From assembly GCA_032718475.1 (NCBI GenBank), contig JAUCBJ010000876.1:1-48983 (forward strand): DNA of 48,983 bases. Reading direction: 5' to 3'. This document shows positions 33,427 to 43,798 of the stretch, in pieces. Position numbers and translations under genes: made by a program. Each line of letters opens with the position of its first letter. The first letter of the stretch is position 1. The notes under the pieces were generated by a model, which was not told where the DNA came from, made no database searches, and worked only from the letters and a program-made list of their open reading frames with translations. This DNA comes from Nemertoderma westbladi. Taxonomy: Eukaryota; Xenacoelomorpha; Nemertodermatida; Nemertodermatidae.

Positions 33427-33617
33427 ATATTGTAACAAGTTGTTCAGAAGTGGAAAAAATAAGAAAGTGCGTCACTGGGGGTTGAACCAGCGCTATACGT
33501 ACATTTCGGCCTAACAAGCCTCTTCAGTAGCACTAATAGGTTCAGCCACTCTCCCCAGACATTCACCTTCGTAGTTATTCCACTTCTACTGAACAGGCAG
33601 TCTTTAGTTGCATTTCC
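33427..33617 (-). mobile_element. 191-bp insert with hammerhead-ribozyme-like core
   Basis: It sits between 7-bp repeats tgctttg (33420-33426, 33618-33624) inside a LINE copy. Its outer parts are inverse (gttcagaagtggaa 33442-33455, ttccacttctactgaac 33578-33594). On the minus strand the centre folds into the hammerhead layout (see the ncRNA entry). A tRNA B-box-like ggttcaacccc also lies here, so a SINE origin is an alternative to a Penelope-type or retrozyme-type origin. No protein frame. Confidence 0.65.
33489..33534 (-). ncRNA. Hammerhead-ribozyme-like motif (type I, minimal stem III)
   Basis: Minus-strand order: AGTGCTA, CTGAAGA, a 13-nt stem II (GGCTT-GTT-AGGCC, 5 bp with one wobble), GAAA, a stem III of about two pairs (TG-TA-CG), GTA, TAGCGCT. 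The first and last 7-mers pair fully with one G-U. CTGANGA and GAAA are the invariant hammerhead core, and GTA is an allowed cleavage triplet. Extra pairs TGAACC/GGTTCA and CTGGGG/CCCCAG prolong stem I. Known Penelope-element hammerheads have such tiny stem III. Activity is inferred, not shown. Confidence 0.55.
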
Positions 33618-33725
33618 TGCTTTGGGGCAGCCCCATTGAGAAAATAAGCGTGGTGGACAGCCCATGACTTTCGAAAATATTTTTGTTAAGGTAGCATAGC
33701 ATATCAATGTGCAGTTTCAATAGTA
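33618..33725 (+). mobile_element. LINE family A fragment, resumed tail
   Basis: ctttggggcagcccc .. gtggacagcccatgactttc continues the LINE after the 191-bp insert, then jumps to the 3' UTR words atatttttgttaag and tcaatgtgcagtttcaat. Confidence 0.75.
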
Positions 33726-33930
33726 TGTTTTTGAGTGCACTGGAGGGAGGCTATTATTACGTAACCAGTGCAGTTTTTAATTCAAAAATTAATAGTAAAC
33801 TATAATGACGAAATAGTAAACAATAATAAATAGTAAAATACTGTAGTAAACAATAGTTGGTAAATTAATATATATAATAAGGCTTATTATGTACCGGTAT
33901 AGTTATTCAGTTAATGGTTATTAATTATGT

Positions 33931-34065
33931 TTATAGTACCACACAGCATAAACGGCTGGTGGTGTCCACAACACCGGAACGATTCTTCACATCTTCTACA
34001 GAATCATCACTACGCAATCGAACCGACTCCCTTGGGTTCGGTTTTACCTCCGCCGTTGGTTTCGT
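33931..34065 (-). CDS. Terminal exon of acidic CaaX-protein gene, ends CVVL
   Basis: Acceptor aatttgaattacag|ACG on the minus strand opens 44 codons and a TAA stop. Phase 0 agrees with the donor of the 37846 exon. The peptide continues the charged style (RSDDSVEDVKNRSG) and ends SRLCCVVL. CVVL is a CaaX box; Leu in the last place is known to favour geranylgeranylation. The Cys just before it is a possible palmitoylation site. The three exons give at least 319 residues of acidic disordered protein with a lipidated tail. Paralemmin-type proteins share that plan, but I see no direct motif match, so this is a guess. A plus-strand ORF over the same bases is a shadow. Confidence 0.6.
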   Translation of the reverse strand, partial: TKPTAEVKPNPRESVRLRSDDSVEDVKNRSGVVDTTSRLCCVVL

Positions 34066-34574
34066 CTGTAATTCAAATTATTTGTGTCCGTTAACTTTCC
34101 GTACGTTGTGCCATTATGGATGTGTAGCAAACATAATAGAAACACGAAGTGGGGCCTTCGCTGTGCACGTGGCCTAAACTTATGTAAATGTCAACTCGAA
34201 ACAATTAAATTATAAGCACAATATAAGCATATGTCCCCTAATCACTTTACCACCTGAGGCAGACTGAGTAACTGCAGTCGGGTTTATATCTCACAAAAAC
34301 TCCGTCCGAGGTCTAGAATATATGTGCCGGTTACCAATCAAGCAGTAAGAAAGAATTGTAAACAATAATACGAAATGACTAAAGGTTTTCATTGCAGAAA
34401 TAATGCCATCTAGTGCCGTATTTTTTTCATTATTAAACATTTCGCAGAAGAGCTGCACAACGATTACCTTTCTCTAAATAAAAAGTAGTTCATAATAAAA
34501 AATAAAATAAAAATTCACCGTTGTTGGCTAGGGCATACCGCTTTATATTATACCTACAAATACGCAGGCTGACT
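34066..34574. other. Intron sequence upstream of the terminal exon
   Basis: Lies in the 3.78-kb intron of the acidic CaaX gene. It contains gtggggccttcgctgtgcac at about 34151, a variant of the dispersed word at 16370. Nothing else seen. Confidence 0.45.
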
Positions 34575-36655
34575 AATACTCAAACATCACTAATCAAATA
34601 CTCATACTCAAACATCATCACTCATCAAATTCTAATACTCAAACATCATCACTATTCAAATACTCATACTCAAACATATTCACTCATCAAATACTCATAC
34701 TCAAACATCATCACTCATCAAATACTCATACTCAAACATCATCACTCATCTAATACTCATACTCAAACATCATCACTCATCAAATACTCATACTCAAACA
34801 TCACTAATCAAATACTCATACTCAAAAAACATCATCACTCATCAAATTCTAATACTCAAACATCATCACTAATCAAATACTCATACTCAAACATCTTCAC
34901 TCATCAAATACTCATACTCAAACATCATCACTCATCAAATACTAATACTCAAACATCATCACTAATCAAATACTCATACTCAAACATCTTCACTCATCAA
35001 ATACTTATACTCAAACATCATCACTCATCAAATACTCATACTCAAACATCATCACTCATCAAATACTCATACTCAAACATCATCACTCATCAAATACTCA
35101 TACTCAAACATCATCACTCATCAAATACTCATACTCAAACATCACCACTCATCAAATACTCATACTCAAACATCATCACTCATCAAATACTCATACTCAA
35201 ACATCATCACTCATCAAATACTAATACTCAAACATCATTACTAATCAAATACTCATACTCAAACATAATCACTCATCCGATACTAATACTCAAACATCAT
35301 TACTAATCAAATACTCATACTCAAACATCTTCACTCATCAAATACTTATACTCAAATATCATCACTCATCAAATACTCATACTCAAACATCATCACTCAT
35401 CAAATACTCATACTCAAACATCATCACTCATCAAATACTCATACTCAAACATCACCACTCATCAAATACTCATACTCAAACATCATCACTCATCAAATAT
35501 TCATACTCCAACATCATCACTAATCAAATACTCATACTCAAACATCATCACTCATGAAATACTCATACTCAAACATAATCACTCATCCAATACTAATACT
35601 CAAACATCATCACTAATCAAATACTCATACTCAAACATCTTCACTCATCAAATACTTATACTCAAACATCATCACTCATCAAATACTCATACTCAAACAT
35701 CATCACTCATCAAATACTCATACTCAAACATCATCACTCATCAAATACTCATACTCAAACATCATCACTCATCAAATACTCATACTCAAACATCACCACT
35801 CATCAAATACTCATACTCAAACATCATCACTCATCAAATACTCATACTCAAACATCATCACTCATCAAATACTAATACTCAAACATCATTACTAATCAAA
35901 TACTCATAAAACATAATCACTCATCCGATACTAATACTCAAACATCATCACTAATCAAATACTCATACTCAAACATCTTCACTCATCAAATACTTATACT
36001 CAAATATCATCACTCATCAAATACTCATACTCAAACATCATCACTCATCAAATACTCATACTCAAACATCATCACTCATCAAATACTCATACTCAAACAT
36101 CATCACTCATCAAATACTCATACTCAAACATCACCACTCATCAAATACTCATACTCAAACATCATCACTCATCAAATACTCATACTCAAACATCATCACT
36201 CATCAAATACTAATACTCAAACATCATCACTAATCAAATACTCATACTCAAACATCATCACTCATCAAATACTCATACTCAAACATCATCACTCATCAAA
36301 TACTCATACTCAAACATCATCACTCATCAAATACTCATACTCAAACATCATCACTCATCAAATATTCACACTCCAACATCATCACTCATGAAATACTCAT
36401 ACTCAAACATAATCACTCATCCGATATTACTAATACTCAAACATCATCACTAATCAAATACTCATACTCAAACATCTTCACTCATCAAATACTTATACTC
36501 AAACATCATCACTCATCAAATACTCATACTCAAACATCATCACTCATCAAATACTCATACTCAAACACCATCACTCATCAAATACTCATACTCAAACATC
36601 ATCACTCATCAAATACTCATACTCAAACATCATCACTCATCAAATACACTCAAAA
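34575..36655. repeat. 31-bp minisatellite, about 66 copies, intronic
   Basis: Unit tcaaatactcatactcaaac plus atcatcactca, very homogeneous, with recurring variants (taatact, cttcactc, caccactc, acttatact) in repeated order, so blocks of several units were copied. A long plus frame exists only because the unit lacks stops. Confidence 0.95.
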
Positions 36656-36830
36656 TAATGTATAAAATAAGAAATCCATTGCGCCCACTAGGCCACTACA
36701 GCTACGGAAAGGGCGTTTTGAATGCACAGAAATGTTACTGTCATGAACTCTTAATGTTATTGGAAGCCTGACCAACATCGATAATCATTTAACTAAAAAA
36801 CGTTTGACGATTTCCAGTACCTTAGGTCAT

Positions 36831-36990
36831 GGATAGAGTGCAGAATAAAGGGATAGAAGTTAGGAAAGCAAAGGCATGGGTAGCTCTATCAAAAATGGAT
36901 ACCATCTGGAAATCAGACCTCTCCCGTCACTTGAAGACCAAGTTCTTTAGAACCACAGTAGAAACTGAACACCTGGAGACTGGGGCACTG
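36831..36990 (+). mobile_element. LINE family A scrap
   Basis: KGIEVRKAKAWVALSKMDTI and IWKSDLSRHLKTKFFRTTVE match the stretch after the catalytic box of family A ORF2 (IRKGKARAALNRL.. IWKS). It runs into short ctggnnacactgg repeats. Confidence 0.75.
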
Positions 36991-37033
36991 GCGACACTGG
37001 AGACACTGGTGAGACCTGGACACTGGCGAAGCG

Positions 37034-37724
37034 TGACACGAACACACCCCCCCCCCCCCCCCATCCCGCGCCCCACTCCCCCCGAATTTTCTACAAAGAG
37101 ATTGCATGAAATTTGAATAGAGATAGTTCGACCTCCGCACCACTTACTGGTGGGTGGGGTGACACAGGATTTTTATTTTTTTGCTTACAATTTTTAGCTA
37201 CAAGCGTTTTAAAAGTAAAGAGTGTCCCCATCGATATGCCCCAGACCCAACGCAGTTATTCTCAACCTTGTGATTTATTGGTACCGATGGAAAGCTGGCC
37301 GTATAAGGATTCCAATTAATATGTAGAATTTGGTTGGTAAATAGCTGATAGGCATTCGCAGTTGCTTACAGTGCATGGCCAGTCTTTTATTCGATTTAAT
37401 AAATACTCAAAATTCTTATTCATCTCAAATGGGCAACAATACAATGCCTATATAATTAATACAGTACTATTAGGAACTTTAGGAATACTAATAATACTAT
37501 AAACAAAATGTCCTAGAATATGGGGAATTCATTTTTGGTGCCATCGACGAAGATACTTTATCTTAAACGCTTGTAGCTAAAGAATGATAGCAAAATGAAA
37601 ATCCTTTCCTCCCAGTAAGGGGTCGGCAGGTAAAACTATTCTTGTTTTTAATTCAATGCAATTATTTCATTATGATTTCTTTAAAAATTAAGGGGGTGGC
37701 GGGGGCGGGGGGACGTGTCACTGA
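37034..37724. mobile_element. hAT-like element, 690 bp, poly-C near its ends
   Basis: Left gtgacacgaacac with poly-C and right gggggacgtgtcac are inverse. Inner words acaagcgttttaaa and tttaaacgcttgta-like (37200, 37562) are inverse too. It shares aaagctggcc.tataaggattcc with 9802-11595 and gagattgcatgaaatttgaa with 29934. It lies in the CaaX gene intron. Confidence 0.65.
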
Positions 37725-37845
37725 ATTGCGACACTATATTCTAGGGCTCGATCTATATCTGTCTCATAAGAATGTAGGTCTATAAGAATAACACTCACAA
37801 AGAATAAATCTCTCAAATATATATAAAAATGTATAAAAGACTCAC

Positions 37846-38365
37846 CTCATCATTTACCTCCGTTGTGGAATCTTTCTTCGGATCATCTGCAGTTTCTATA
37901 TTTATTTCATTTTCAGGGGTTGATGTAAGGCCTTCTTCGGCTTTTGGTTGGTTTTGCAGTGGATCTTCCAAGACCTTTGGTGCATCATCGGAATCTTGAG
38001 CTTCTTCTTGTTGCTTGCACGTTTTCGACACTACTTCCTGATTATCATCACTATCATTTTTGATTTCTTCGATTGGTTTTGCGTCGGGTTGTTTATCTTC
38101 TTCATCACTCTTACTATCGATATTCTCATCGTTTGACTGAGAATCCGCTCTTCTCTCGTGTTGCTCACCTGATACAGGATCTATATTCGTGGTAACCTCT
38201 ATATTGTTAGATACTTTGTCTTCTTTGTCGTCTTCAGAAGAAATTTCAGCATTATCTGATTTACCAACATTATCGTCATGTTTTTCAGCAGGGGTTGTTG
38301 TTGTTGTTTTAGAATCATCTGTCCCCGTTTCTTTAAATTCTTCACTGCTACTATCACGAGCAACT
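37846..38365 (-). CDS. Exon (internal) of acidic CaaX-protein gene
   Basis: 520 bp on the minus strand: acceptor gaattatattag|A, with tgactaat branch-point-like words upstream, and donor GATGAG|GTGAGT. It holds one base plus 173 codons and ends in phase 0. The frame continues to 38397 through an ATG, but those bases look intronic. The product is very acidic and low-complexity, with runs such as DDSKTTTTTPAEKHDD, SSEDDKEDK and SDEEDKQPDAK, as in intrinsically disordered cytoplasmic proteins. The 1.88-kb intron before it carries a LINE relic. The intron after it is 3.78 kb and carries a hAT-like element and the 31-bp array. Strand choice is supported by the splice sites at both ends and by phase agreement with both neighbouring exons. 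Confidence 0.72.
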
Positions 38366-38699
38366 CTAATATAATTCAAATTTGTCATATTAGTCATAAA
38401 TTAGTCAGGGATTATAATTAATTTTCAGCGCGAATTGAAAAAAAAACTAGCAATGAATTTCAAATTGCGGTGTATAGCATCGATATACTAAGCACAAATA
38501 AATACCTAAAAATGGTGTACCGGTACTCTATATAACATTTTGCTATAAGTACCACCCAAGGATCCAGTTGTAAGACCCAGCAAGGACTACAAAGAATAAC
38601 ACAGGCTTCACTGCTGCACATAATTGTCCCGCCTTTTAAGGAAGTATCAACTATTAGCACTCAACTACTGTATATTAACAATAAAGCTGACCAACTAAC

Positions 38700-39370
38700 T
38701 ACCAACGTCAAGAACTTATTCTTCAGATGATCGAAGCTTTGCAGTGTAAAGCTCATTTTGAGAAATTGACAAATAACAATCGGAAACTGATTGATGATTT
38801 CACTGTAAAGCCTGGGTCTGACACAATGCTCTGAGAAATTCCCATTCGTGATATAACATTTGAAGAGGTCTTCATAGCTTCGAAGGATATTAAAACCAAT
38901 AGAAGGCTGCATCTATTGTTGGTCTATTTGTGAATAGCACAAAGACAAAAATTCTGACATTAAACATGGTCTCCGACATGCAGAAAATGGATCGTGGTAA
39001 CATACAATTACTGCATGGAGTGGCAAGTCATGTGAAGGGCGTTGGTTACCTTAGATCATGGGTTCGAGGGTATCATCGTCTGCCAGCCACCATCTATCCA
39101 GAATCTTGAAGAGAAGATCTGTGATATGTATGCAAGCATGTAACATATCATTGCAATACCAGCCATCGTTGAAGCTTGTTGAGCAGTGTTTCTATCGGCA
39201 GAATCAACCTGCACATAATAAGTTTTGCTGTGGCAGCCTGATGGTGGGCATAGGCGTGGTGGACAACCAATGATTTTCCTCAAAGCCTGCGCAAGGACAC
39301 CGGACTTCAGGGATGTACTAGGAAAGAGTACCGTATAGCTAACCGTGAGTTGTGGAGGGCGCTATGTTCC
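38700..39370 (+). mobile_element. LINE family A relic in an intron
   Basis: Stop-ridden plus-strand reading: KLIDDFTVKPG (RT palm), STKTKILTLN, VGYLRSWVRG, QNQPAHNKFCCGSLMVGI, GGQPMIFLKACARTP in the normal ORF2 order. Much older than the 10139 copy. Confidence 0.65.
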
Positions 39371-39889
39371 TGAGTGTTTCTACATAAAATGGAGCCTTGG
39401 GCTTCATCTTTTAAGCTGCGTAACAATTTTTGAGCCCCTCCAATGTCTCCAACAGAACACCCAGACCATAAGAAAATACGAAATTTGTAACAAGCTACAG
39501 TAGTTGCTTGTGATGCACGGCTTCTACTACCAGATCCAGGAATATACCTCGACGTATACCTCCATGTCAATTTAATTCAATTCAATAGTTTCCAATAGAC
39601 ACTGAGTCTCATTACAGGATCACTGATGCGATTCAACACGATACTGTTGAATAGCATCGCTTCAATTTATTGTGATCGGAGTGATCCCACACTGGAACAC
39701 GTCAATTCGTATTCAATGTTCTTGGAGCCTATTTCTGCCGATACACTTTTCGGATATGAGGTATAATACTCGATTCCTATATCTTGAAGTCCTCAGGTAG
39801 AACTCCATTTGTGCACATGCTAAATTGGTTTTAATGTTTTCCGCAGCCATAATGTTGTCTGATACTTTTATGCGGGTTGGCTATCTAGA

Positions 39890-40240
39890 CACCCACAAGA
39901 AGTTTCAGACTAATTACTCAAAAATTGTAGAAGTAGTAGGGTTTTGAATTTGACAATTTCATGAAAAAAATTTTTGGAGATAATCGACCTTTCATTATAC
40001 ATAGTAATAGTAATTTCAATAGGATTCCCTAAATGGAAATTTACATAACTTGAAAACTAAGAGCTATTAAATAGCGGTTTTCAGATTTGGAAACACCATT
40101 CAATGGTGCATTATAATAGACCATAAAAAAATTTCGACATATTTTGGACCAAAATGGTGTACCCCCCCCCCCCCCCTTAATGTACCAAATAAACCATATG
40201 TGGTATAATATACCATTTATATGTATATATTTATATTACC
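39890..40240. other. Intron sequence with a poly-C run
   Basis: AT-rich, with poly-C at about 40160-40176 between gtgtac and ttaatgtac. It may be the end of a DNA element, but no partner end was found. Confidence 0.4.
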
Positions 40241-40248
40241 ATACTTAC

Positions 40249-40555
40249 ATGGTTTCCACATGATCATCTGATACTACATCATTGTCATTGCTCAACACTT
40301 CACGGTTAATATCATCCATAGTGGCTTCCAAGTGATTTATAGAATTGCTCAGATAGCTGCTATCCGACACAGTTGAACCAACGATTTCAACTTCTAACTC
40401 CTTTGATGATAATACGTCGATTTCTTCAGGGGATCCCTTTTCAGATGTAAAAGCTTTATCCTCAATAATGTCACCGTCGTCTGATATTGCTGATAAGTTA
40501 TCTTTCAATGTTGAAATACTCGTTTGTCGCGGATAGTCTACTTCCGTAACTAAGT
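40249..40555 (-). CDS. Exon (internal) of acidic CaaX-protein gene
   Basis: The exon is bounded on the minus strand by acceptor tttacattgcag|AC and donor AT|GTAAGT. It starts with two bases that complete an upstream codon, runs 101 codons, and ends with two bases. The peptide is rich in Asp, Glu and Ser (for example SDDGDIIEDKAF and DDINREVLSNDND) and has no recognisable fold, TM segment or cysteine. Phase 2 at the donor joins exactly to the single leading base of the next exon (AT|A, Ile). The true 5' end is not seen. A possible 17-nt microexon lies just upstream at 40625-40641. No ATG opens this exon, so at least one 5' exon is missing from this model. Function unknown. Confidence 0.6.
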
Positions 40556-40624
40556 CTGCAATGTAAACAAAATTAGTAGAAAGTTAATTAATATAAAGTA
40601 ATAATATATTAAATAATAACTCAC

Positions 40625-40641
40625 CTACATTGAAAGCATAT
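40625..40641 (-). other. Candidate 17-nt microexon upstream of the acidic-protein exon
   Basis: On the minus strand a pyrimidine-rich run ends in gcgtttag, then 17 bases, then a GTGAGT donor. The leftover G pairs in phase with the AC that opens the 40555 exon (G|AC, Asp). The intron between would be only 69 nt. The frame has a TAA shortly upstream, so a longer exon in this frame is limited. This could be chance. Confidence 0.25.
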
Positions 40642-40789
40642 CTAAACGCAGGGAGTGAATAAAGTTATACACTTCCGGTGGGGAAATGGTACAGATTATT
40701 TGTGTGACTCTAATGTTGCCAGTAATGAAATTTTCATATCATAAATGGTGTGACAATGCCTTGCCCTTTCGTATTCTAGGTCTACAGAA

Positions 40790-41165
40790 GATCTCAGACA
40801 AACAGGGCCAACTAATAAATGAAAACACTGACGGTCGAAAACGTTCTAGGAAAATAAACAATTACAATCAGAATTGTGGTCTTTGTAGCTGCATGTCCTA
40901 GACTGATGATTAGTCGTTGGGCATCAACTAATGATTTTGACATTATGTTGGTCGGGAAACATTAGCAGGACATACTCCACGACAATTTATGAAGAGGAAT
41001 GTAGCAAGGAGAACGAGAAGGACACCACATACATCTTCAAATGGGTAGGTATCTCCATCAGTTGTAGAACCATCATACAATGATTTAATGGCAGCAATTA
41101 TATCAAGGATCACATCGGACTCAAGGACCTTAAAAATGCGTGGGCGTGAGACAACGCCGTAGGCT
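40790..41165 (-). mobile_element. LINE family A relic, RT palm
   Basis: The minus strand reads RIFKVLESDVILDIIAAIKS, LYDGSTTDGDTYPFEDVCGV, LLVLLATFLF, then after a stop and frame change SKSLVDAQRLIISLGHAATK. This follows 'I..IK.LYDGS....G.L...FEV..GVRQG..LSP.LF' and 'LS.SL.GAQRLL.SLE.AA' of ORF2. Degenerate. Confidence 0.55.
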
Positions 41166-41169
41166 TTAA

Positions 41170-41460
41170 AAAAAAGTATACAAAGATAGTGGTTAGATGC
41201 CTTTTGTCACTTGTAGACAATTCCTTACTAATCCGTCACAATGCCAGAATGGGCTCCAAGGTACTTCTTGAATAGCTTGGCTGCAACGAAATCAGGCAGA
41301 TTCCTCATTATGACCTATACAGCCTTACACTTTTTAGCCAAAATTTATTGTTTTGGCGCAATATTCGCGAGGTTCATGTATGTCTTGGAGTCTAGAAGTA
41401 AAAATTCATGGATCTGGAATACTTCAGGAAGCACGCTAGGCTCGATAGACTTAGTCACTG
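41170..41460 (-). other. Unrecognised coding-like minus-strand pieces
   Basis: Two stop-free pieces: SIEPSVLPEVFQIHEFLLLD, SKTYMNLANIAPKQ then stop; and MRNLPDFVAAKLFKKYLGAH, SGIVTD then stop. They use natural-looking codons but are in different frames. They could be an N-terminal part of the LINE relic next door or an unknown gene fragment. No family recognised. Confidence 0.3.
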
Positions 41461-41469
41461 ATAGTTAAT

Positions 41470-42544
41470 AATATGAACGCTGTGGGGATGAAGATACCTT
41501 GTGTGCACATATGCATACACAGATGTTACATGCAACTAGTTAAACTCTACAAGTAAATTACCTAACCAACAAGCTGGCAAGCCTGGAAGGTTCACGGTCC
41601 TCCTACTTAATCAGTACAATAATAATACGTTTTCGTTCGGGTAGGCCTATGTTTCCTTTTCACTTGTTCCCATCGTAGGCGACCTCATGCTCCTGTGCTC
41701 ATCCCACCACGACCACGACCACCAGTTACGAGTTGGGTAGGCGTCTACCGGCAACCGGTAAGTAATTACGCGCCACACGACGTCATCCCGCCATCCGCCA
41801 ACATTTATACTGGTACGGTAAGCCTACCACCTACCGGCTGGCTACCATCGCACCGTAGGTCTACCGCCTACGCCTACCGGTCAACCGGTAACGGTAGGCT
41901 ACCGCGTACCGGTACAGCGGTACTCAAAGTCGTACCGGTATTGTCGTAATTGACAAATGCAGGATTAAACCGTAACCCGTTCCAGTACCGGTACCATATG
42001 CATCTGAACGACTGGACGGTTAATCTCATAGCATAGCTGCATAGGCCTACTGGTAGTCAGTGCGAAGTCGCCTGCGAACATGGCGAAATATTATATTTAC
42101 TGCTAGGGCTAGGCTAGGACCTACTGCTGTACTGACCTATGACAGTATGAAGATAGGCAGATAGGCCTACAGTGGTCAGGTAGTACCGGTCCGGTATGCC
42201 TACTACAGGCAGACAATCAGACAGTACTAGCAGTGCTAATTAATTACCTTAATTAAATCTTCAATTAGGTCATAATGTAGGTCCAAATTTAAAAATCGGC
42301 CTCCGTTAATCGATTTACAAATAATTCAGGTACCTCCATGCCAAATATCAGAATCATTCATTGCGTTCCCTATGACAAGATAGCTTTTTCCTAAACCATG
42401 CGAAAACACGCAAATATAGCGCTCACATCGCACAAATACCATCTCGACACCCAATTTTTTGTATGAGCCTTCGCCATCCCTATATCTAACTTTTGTCCAA
42501 ATTTTGTTTCGATTGATTAATAAATAACTGAGATATCGCTCTGG
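41470..42544. other. Intergenic with dense taccggta palindromes
   Basis: 41740-42000 and 42185-42200 are packed with accggta/taccggt words. 42300-42540 has phrases (gatatctcagttatttatta) common in decayed invertebrate transposons. No gene supported. Confidence 0.45.
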
Positions 42545-42590
42545 ACACACACACACACACACACACACACTAACACACACACACACACAC
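42545..42590. repeat. (CA)n microsatellite
   Basis: 46 bp of CA repeats with one ta interruption. Confidence 0.97.
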
Positions 42591-42599
42591 ATTACGGTA

Positions 42600-43798
42600 A
42601 TAATGGTCACCTATGTCAAGGACCGTGAACCAATATAATTGTACTTATAAAAAACGTTTTTAATTAAGATTAAAGTACACTAGGCCTACTACTAAACCTC
42701 TATAATAACCTTTATTCAAACACTGAGATAATTATTTCTTCTGGAGGTTTCCAACAACGTTATAGTTTTAGTTATTACTCTATAATCCGCTCTTACAATA
42801 GGCCCGCACAATAACTTTCTATGCCACTCACAATTCTGCGTTTAATAACATAAATAAAACAATACCGGTAATAATAATCTAAACAAAATTGACCGAAAGT
42901 ATGTCGGCACAGTATGACGACTATAATGTCATACTGTATTACTCTATTAGTAAAGAGTGAGCTAAACCAATAGCGCCCCAAACGATTTGAACGCAACACC
43001 TTATCATTTGTCGTGATATAAAGAGCACACTTTATATCCCCCCGGGATATAGAGAGCAATCTTATAACTTCCCCCTTTAATTCGGTAATAAAGGCTTCTT
43101 TTGGGATAAAATATTTAATAAATAATAATTATGTTTTGTTTCGGCTCACTTTGCTTCGTCTCGTTTGTGTGAGGTGTTACTTTCATTAGAACAGTAAACA
43201 ATGTTTAAAAAATAAATATCAAAGTTATAACATACAGTACAGTTCGTTCACTATATCAAATCACTTATATCCTAACCAGAAATAATGAGGACATTTCCTA
43301 TGGACAATTAAGTACATCCATCCATCGGCGCTTTAGTTTTATCGATAAGCCAAGACAGGTAGGCCTACAAACTGACCTTTAAACTAGTCTATGTAAATGT
43401 GTAATAACAGTAGGCTCTACAGTTAAATGTAATTAGCATTGAATGGTTAACGTATTTCCTAAGAATTACCTAAATTTAGTGGTTTATTTGATGTTTGTTG
43501 ATTGTAATCTAGCGATTTTCCTCTTAAACATGAGTTAAGTGTACACGGATAACGACAAGGGCTCCTCCATAAGTCAACACTCCTAAAATCAACACTTTGA
43601 AACTAAAATAACTGTCTATTTTTAGATAATTAACAACTGCAAGGCATCAGATTATAATCTAACAATCTAATCAATTGTTCACAGAAGTGACATAGTTCGT
43701 ACTCAGTACACAGTCCATCACTACGGTACATCAGTATCAGGACGGGGCCATTACTGGCAGAATTAAAAAGGACGGCGCTACCCGTGGTAAAAGGAAGG
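42600..43798. other. Intergenic, nothing recognised
   Basis: AT-rich sequence. A small inverted pair atatccccccgggatat lies near 43034. No gene. Confidence 0.5.

Noticed and set aside
33478-33500. tRNA gene suggested by B-box-like ggttcaacccc and a gtggctgaacc A-box-like word
   Set aside because: No cloverleaf with an anticodon arm could be folded; the space is taken by the hammerhead layout. Kept only as a possible SINE origin.
33914-34177. 87-codon plus frame
   Set aside because: It lies opposite the terminal CaaX exon, which has better splice and phase support.
34521-35306. 261-codon Ser/Thr/His/Ile-rich frame
   Set aside because: The 31-bp minisatellite lacks stop codons; it lies in an intron of a gene on the other strand.
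34575-36655. CRISPR-like array
   Set aside because: Units are directly contiguous with no unique spacers, and the genome is eukaryotic.
37948-38374. Plus-strand hydrophobic frames opposite the acidic exon
   Set aside because: Antisense of acidic codons gives Phe/Leu/Ile runs; the splice sites support the minus strand.
40902-40940. ctgatga at 40904 as another hammerhead core
   Set aside because: No GAAA box or pairing stems follow.
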